Shown: positions 58,654-64,000 of the stretch, piece after piece | How the letters are laid out: each line of letters starts with the position of its first letter | Numbering within the stretch: the first letter of the stretch is position 1 | Assembly (NCBI GenBank): GCA_007258455.2 | Contig: VDFB02373365.1 | Location: 221,930,552 to 221,994,551, forward strand | Origin: Sequoia sempervirens | Taxonomy: Eukaryota > Streptophyta > Pinopsida > Cupressales > Cupressaceae | DNA: 64,000 bases | Reading direction: 5' to 3' | Position numbers and translations under genes: made by a program | The notes under the pieces: model-generated | The model's input: the letters and a program-made list of their open reading frames with translations, nothing else | The model's database searches: none | Told to the model about the DNA's origin: nothing

Positions 58654-60325
58654 TGTTGAATGAACAAGACAACTGAGAGGGGGTGAATCAATTCTAGCAA
58701 ATTAAAACATCAAAACCCTCAACAATAATTAGATCCACAAGCATTCATTGAACCCTTATTCTATTAAAGTGATTAATCATGAAATGTAGATAACAAAAAT
58801 TGAAATAACAACACCATACACAAGAGAAAACCATATTTACATGGAAAACCAAATGAGGAAAAACCATGGTGAGGATTAGCTCACAATATAAGTAATTGCA
58901 AAACCAATACAAGGGCTCACTGCCAGAATAGGACATACTATCCAAAAAGGCTCACAGTCAAGGCTCGCTGCCACATAAAGAAACAAAGAATATAGAAGAT
59001 AAATATTACACAAATAAAAACTTATCAATGCAACAAGGAATCCACCACAAATGCTCCAACACTTTTGCAGCCTTGATGAAAAGATTGCAGACACCTTCAG
59101 CTCATTGCATTTAGGAATCCAACACTTTAAAGTTTGCACAGCTCTCCTCAAATTCACAATTATACTTCTATAATTCACATCACATTCATCACCTGCATCT
59201 ATCTCACATATTTCCTCTCTCTTGCATCTTACAACAACATCACTCTTATTTATATCATCCTCAACCTTGAAAACCTTCTCCAAGGTTGGCAACTATCTGT
59301 TACATTTAAATTTTCAAATTAGGTTAGCACCTAAACATTCTCATGGTTGATAGGGATGAAGGCCACCCATATAAATCTGTAATTAGGACACAAATTAATC
59401 CTAACATGCCTCAATATGCTTTCATAATCTTCACATGTAGTGTTAACACAAGGTCAGCCAAAACTTGTGCTAAACACCATAAAACATTAAGTACATGCTT
59501 CCTTAAATTAATCTGAAACTTCCATACAAAAAAATTCACTTGAACATGATCTAGAATGATCTACAAATCACTTGATATCCAACAAAGACTTCACCCAAAC
59601 TTGCATCATAGAAATACTTCAATCGAGAACATTTGGTTAACCTTATTCACACATTGACACATGAAAGACACATTGTACTATAAAAAATCAAGTGAAACCT
59701 TGAATTCTAAAAGATATAAATATTATAAGAAACTTCCCATATCCACACAACATAAAACCAAAATATGGAGAAATGCGGAGCAAATACATTTCTCCCAAAC
59801 CACAGAAAACACCACTGAAAAACTGGTTCAAACACTGGTGAATATATCTCACTCTGCATAGCGATCCAGAAACCTAAATTTTGGATATAGCAACGATTGA
59901 AAACCTTGAACAACATACTAGATCCACACGGGAATATCATCAACATAGAAGAAACACATAGCACATCACAGAGCATGTTTTGAACACTTGCACAACACTA
60001 TTTTCTCTCTTTATCAATTTTTCTCAAAAGCACTTGGAAACCAAGTACCAAAGACATCATCTCAGCACATTACTTATTCCAACACATCTCAATACATTGC
60101 AACACAAAGAGAGCTCCATGTACTTACAACACTTCCTCAATATCTCAACTATACATGCACAACTTGCATCAAATTGTTTTCCTCTTTTTGACAATTTTCT
60201 CAATATCCTCAACATCTTCATCATGCAATGACCCTTCTCAACACATAGTTGACATCAATGAAAACACCAGCTTTTTGACATCCTATTGACATCACTGAAA
60301 AAACCTCCATACTTGCAATATCTTA
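58649..60325. mobile_element. Element F: probable solo LTR in B
   Basis: The segment 58654-60320 starts TGTTGAATGAACAAGAC and ends TTGCAATA, flanked by TCTTA at 58649-58653 and 60321-60325. CAATA is one C-to-T step from CAACA, which would mirror TGTTG. The beginning (ACAACTGAGAGGGGGTGAAT) resembles the starts of some plant LTRs. No coding region is supported inside. Confidence 0.6.
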
Positions 60326-60602
60326 TACCACTACAACATGATTCTTATCCATCATTTTTCTCTATCCATATATCTCAATTCCATCCTCTCTCTATCCTTC
60401 ATACTCTATTCCTCTCCATTTCAAGAGCACACATGTGTTCGTAGAACCCACCTGTCCTCTCAAGGGGGCATACCAATACCTCCTAATCATCCTTCTTCAT
60501 TAGTGATTAGGGCATCATGTCATTATTCCTCATCCCTTTCTACCCACTATATTTTATTCTTCTTTGATACAATGCCACTCCTTACATTTGTGATGCTATA
60601 TC

Positions 60603-60616
60603 AAAGAGGGGGAAAA
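60603..60616 (+). promoter_or_regulatory. Polypurine tract of element B
   Basis: AAAGAGGGGGAAAA directly precedes the 3' LTR. Confidence 0.85.
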
Positions 60617-61541
60617 TGTAGACGTATAAATATGTCCATATCCAACCACACTTGACTTTACCCCATTCTATATGCTAATTAAATAAATAGTATTTTTTAA
60701 TTCATCTATATCTCACCCTTAATTAAATAAATTTATATTTATTTAATTATATCTAGCCTTAGCCCCCAAACCTTCCAACTAAATAAATTAATTAGTACCT
60801 ACTTAAATAATTTATTTAGGCTAATTAACCTTCATTACCATTTTCTTATTATTTAATTCCACCTAACCCTCAATCCTCTCACTCAATCCTAGCCCATAAA
60901 TCCATCTACATGGATCAAGATCTAAACTTGTCATCATGTAGCAAGTGTCCTAACCTACATATCCTACCCCTTTCTCACACATGTGTGAGCATATCTCTCA
61001 CACATGTAAGGCCACCCTACCTATTACACATGTCATAGACATGTCATTTTCCCAAGCCATCCTACCTCTTACATATGTTATAGGCATGTCTCCTTCATGT
61101 TCTTCCCAATTTATGCTCACACATGTGTGATCACACGTTGATCTTACGCCTCCTCTCCTCTTGTGACACTTGTCACAAGGGTAGTCCTCCATCATCTCAA
61201 TCAATCTTAACCCTCCATTTAGTCAATGAATCTTGGCCATTGATTTCCCATATCAAAAATCTATAAATTGAGGAATTTTATCTCATTTTGGTAATAATTC
61301 TTCCATCATCACATCATTATGCTACTATTTTCTTCATTCAATCCTCAATCTCAATATCATGTTGTTGGTCTAAACAACCAAATTTCATCCAACTACAATA
61401 TCAAAAAGACAAAATCAAGTAGACATGGGTGCATCTACTTCAACTCAATCCATGAGGCAAGAAAGGTAAAAGGAAAGGTAATTGAGTGTTATTTGTGTTT
61501 ATCTTATGTTTTATGTCGTTTACCCATTTTCATCATCTTCA
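60617..61541 (+). repeat. 3' LTR of element B
   Basis: A 925-bp partner of 33462-34343 with intact TG...CA ends. CACATGTG palindromes recur at 60974-60989, around 61000 and at about 61120. Confidence 0.88.
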
Positions 61542-62600
61542 AAGGTAATGGATTGGAATATTATTTTAGATAATTTTATGACTAATGTGGACATGTAGGT
61601 ATTGTAAGGTTAGAAAATAATGCTTTATATGCAATATAAAAGGGCATGACAAAGAAGATGAATATGACATTAATGGATAAAGCTATAAGTAATTTCAATA
61701 GGTATAGTTGGATTAATATTTTTGAGTTGAGGATATAAGTTTTTGTTGTTGTTTTATTAATATATCTCCATGTTTATCTTTAGTTGATAAAATGTTGTAT
61801 GGAGTGTGGATAGGTTAGAAACTTCATACTTCACACATCAAAGTTTTAAGCTGTAAGTATTTTATTAACATTCCTAAATAAAAGTATTCTATGTTAGATT
61901 TCAAATCTAACAAAGGTATTTAATTCTAAGGGTCACAATATTTTGAATTATCTAACTTGGAAAATAATGTATTTTAGAGATATGATTTTTAAATAACATA
62001 GAGTTAATTTTGATCAAGTACAACCAAAAAAAAAATTAATTAAATTATGCATTTGACACCAAAATAGAGAAGTAGGAAGATTCATAGGTAGAAAAATAAT
62101 ATGTTGGACAAAAGGATGTAGAGGAAGAAGAAGGTTCATATTTAGAGAGTTTAGATGAATAAGAACAATAGCTTCTTACTACACCCTTGAGAAGTTCCAT
62201 GAGGCAATAGAAACTATTTGATACTTTTATAGCCCACCAAGTTTTTTGTGTATTTGATTTATCATTTGTTGAAGATAAACATAGATCTATAAAGGAAAAT
62301 ATTTATTTGAAGTAGAATGAATCTTATATTGAGGCCATGTAGGATGAGATTATTTCCTTGGATAGATGTGTCTTCGTATCTAGCTAAGCTTGTTAAGGGA
62401 AAGAAATCCATTTGTTGCAAGTGGGTTTTTAAGAAGAAATTTAGATCAAATGAATAGTTTAAAAGATATAATGCATGCTTGGTTTCCAAAGGCTACTCTC
62501 AAGTTGCAGAACTTGATTTTGGTAAAAAAAATTCTCCTATTGAAAACTTGACATTGATTATATTTCTTTTGTTACAAAATGGTTCAAGGTAAACCATCGA
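61542..62600 (+). pseudogene. Copia A: rest of integrase and start of RT
   Basis: Immediately after B's duplication the text AATGGATTGGAATAT reads N-G-L-E-Y, which with the GAT at 33459-33461 restores the DNG motif of integrase. Decayed integrase follows (YYFR stop FYD stop CGHVGIVR). At about 62310-62590 the RT N-terminus appears: DEIISLDRC, KGKKSICCKWVFKKK, ACLVSKGYSQVAELDF and NSPIENLTLI. Stops are frequent, and the YVDD motif is not reached before the similarity stops near 62590. Confidence 0.75.
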
Positions 62601-63600
62601 GGGAATTGGGGCACCAAATTGTCCACATGAGAGAATCTTGAAATATATAATTTCCGAGGAAAAATGAAATAAGAAACACTATCTCCTTAACACAAGGAAA
62701 ATGACCACAAAACACAACATGATGAAAGCACTACAAAACACTAGATGCATGTTCAGTACCAATGTAGACACATGAGTAAAATATGGATCAAACATCCAGT
62801 TTGATAATAAAATTCAATCCAACACATATGCATATCCATAAACATAATTGTATCGTTAAATAATTTAATCCAAACTTACATAATTATTATTATTTTAGTC
62901 TTGTAAACATGCCAATAACTTTAAAAGATGAGGTGTGGAAAAATACCAAATGATACCAATAAATAATTTTCTTAAAAATGTTTCATCCTAAACATACATG
63001 AATCATAACCCACTTCAAAAATTATATCAAAGTGTAATTATTCAATAAATACAAAGGAATCACATACCCCATTTACAAAGGATACAATTCTTAGTGTAAA
63101 TAGAGTCATTATTTACTTAGTTAGCTAATCACCTTTCTAGGATTGACCTATTCACACCTAGCTTAAGTTTACTTAGGCTATGTCATACTTTTTTCTCACT
63201 TCATAGTATTGAGACATGTTCCTCATCACTTGATACACCTATTGCATGCACACTTGCCACTTTCTTGCACACTTATCAAGTGAGCTCACAAGTGTTACAC
63301 ATCTGGAGGGGTAGTTATTCATTGTCTCCTACCTTCTCACCTCATCTACCTTGCCTATATATGTAAGGTTTTTCATTGTATTAAACACACTTCATTTGTA
63401 TATTGATAGTCATCCTATTATGCTCATATTTTGTTCATTAGTGGAAGGTTGTTTCAACTAATTTTGCAGGGTTTCAATAATTCGTTTCACTTGGTTTTAG
63501 CCCATATTCACCTCAGAACTATTGGAATGGATATTGTGTCACAAAAAAATGTATCTCTTGCTTGATATGGGAATAATTAATGATAAATTGGACTTAATGA
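62601..63600. other. Interval without recognised gene
   Basis: AT-rich. A CTATATATGTAAGG word at about 63354 followed by CATTGTATTAAACAC could be a TATA region of an LTR, but no borders are seen. Confidence 0.4.
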
Positions 63601-63609
63601 GGCCTTGAT

Positions 63610-64000
63610 TTAGTTTTGTGAGGTGTTTTGCGCATCCACATTAGGTCTTGGACCCTTGCAAACTAAATAAAATGCATTTATTGATGTCTTGTAAAGGTGT
63701 TGTAAAGTGTTGTAAATGAAATTCACACTTTTCTAGACTTTTATTAAGTATTTAAGTCTAATGGACATATCTTTCCCTTAATTCAACATTGTAAAATATA
63801 TTTAATTGCATTTTCACATCAATCTAGAAGACTTGTAAATTAAACCTAATCTTAATCTAGTGTTGTAATGTGTTTTACACATTTGTATTGGATGTTGTGC
63901 CTTTCTAGGCTATGTGGACCTCATTTTAATGTTGTAAAGTGTGTTTAATCACACTTTCACATTGAACTTTGTGTCCCAAGCCCTAATTACCCTTTACATC
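63610..64000 (+). repeat. Degenerate hairpin repeats at window end
   Basis: Units starting TTGTAAAGTGTG or TTGTAATGTGTTTTACACAT recur at about 63617, 63705, 63788, 63864 and 63933, some 70-90 bases apart. Several contain an inverted repeat, the best being AAAGTGTG-TTTAAT-CACACTTT at 63936-63957. They continue past the window edge. Confidence 0.5.

Larger units (their letters stand above)
33462..61541 (+). mobile_element. Element B: 28 kb LTR element with nested insertions
   Basis: Direct repeats at 33462-34343 and 60617-61541, a primer-site-like sequence inside the left one (34347) and a polypurine tract just before the right one (60603-60616) define an LTR element in plus orientation. The target duplication is AAGAT (33457-33461) versus AAGGT (61542-61546), one transition apart. 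Removing elements C, D, E and F leaves about 9.2 kb. Within that I find only a Pro/Ser-rich coding region, long pyrimidine-rich low-complexity DNA and no RT, RNase H or integrase. It therefore looks like a non-autonomous large retrotransposon derivative. It interrupts the integrase of copia A. Confidence 0.85.

Noticed and set aside
59661..60655. Several plus-strand short frames near the right end of element B
   Set aside because: AT-rich or pyrimidine-rich chance frames within solo LTR F and the region before the polypurine tract, with no recognisable product.

Overview
This is a gene-poor, AT-rich window of nuclear DNA from a plant with a large, retrotransposon-packed genome. The evidence is plant-type Ty1/copia and Ty3/Tat polyproteins, initiator-Met-tRNA primer sites, tRNA-derived SINE-like units, a plant mobile domain (PMD) and no compact genes. 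The very large Tat element, deep nesting and long LTRs would suit a gymnosperm, but I cannot fix the species. I see no single-copy host gene with an intact reading frame, no rRNA, no CRISPR and no functional tRNA.

Layout. 1-9.9 kb: old flanking DNA with a copia-like LTR remnant, two tRNA-headed SINE-like units, a 1.4 kb LINE-style retroposon with a perfect 17-bp target duplication and its own broken ORF, and a 3.8 kb probable solo LTR (4929-8713, TSD ATTAT). 9917-29566: a complete 19.65 kb Ty3/Tat-type element on the minus strand, with 1.08 kb LTRs, TSD CTTCC, PBS and PPT. In its own order it holds a leader ORF, gag, zinc knuckle, protease plus G-patch, acidic linker, RT, two RNase H domains and integrase. 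A PMD gene lies on the opposite (plus) strand between integrase and the 3' LTR. Its gag is split by a 2.26 kb LTR-like insertion (22773-25033, TSD GATTG). 29.6-31 kb: no recognisable gene.

31-62.6 kb is a three-level nest. An old plus-strand copia (A) carries gag, protease and half an integrase at 31.9-33.46 kb, and resumes with the rest of integrase and RT at 61.54-62.6 kb. A 28,080-bp LTR element (B, 33462-61541) landed inside A's integrase at the Asp-Asn-Gly codons. B is about 9.2 kb without its own insertions. It encodes no visible pol, only a Pro/Ser-rich protein with repeated PYVPK motifs. B was hit by copia C (37075-44403, minus, with a truncated second copy in tandem), gag-only element D (45008-48406, minus), ORF-bearing element E (50486-56910, minus) and probable solo LTR F (58654-60320). 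62.6-64 kb holds no gene; its last 400 bases are degenerate hairpin repeats.

All large ORFs carry stops or frameshifts. In the PMD gene and in E the in-frame stops are nearly all TAG/TAA one C-to-T step from CAG/CAA, as expected of methylated, silenced copies. The most unusual items are the antisense PMD gene with leader repeats that mirror the element's own 5' leader, and E with its 2.26 kb relative, which share both termini but differ by a block of about 3.5 kb coding for an unrecognised protein.
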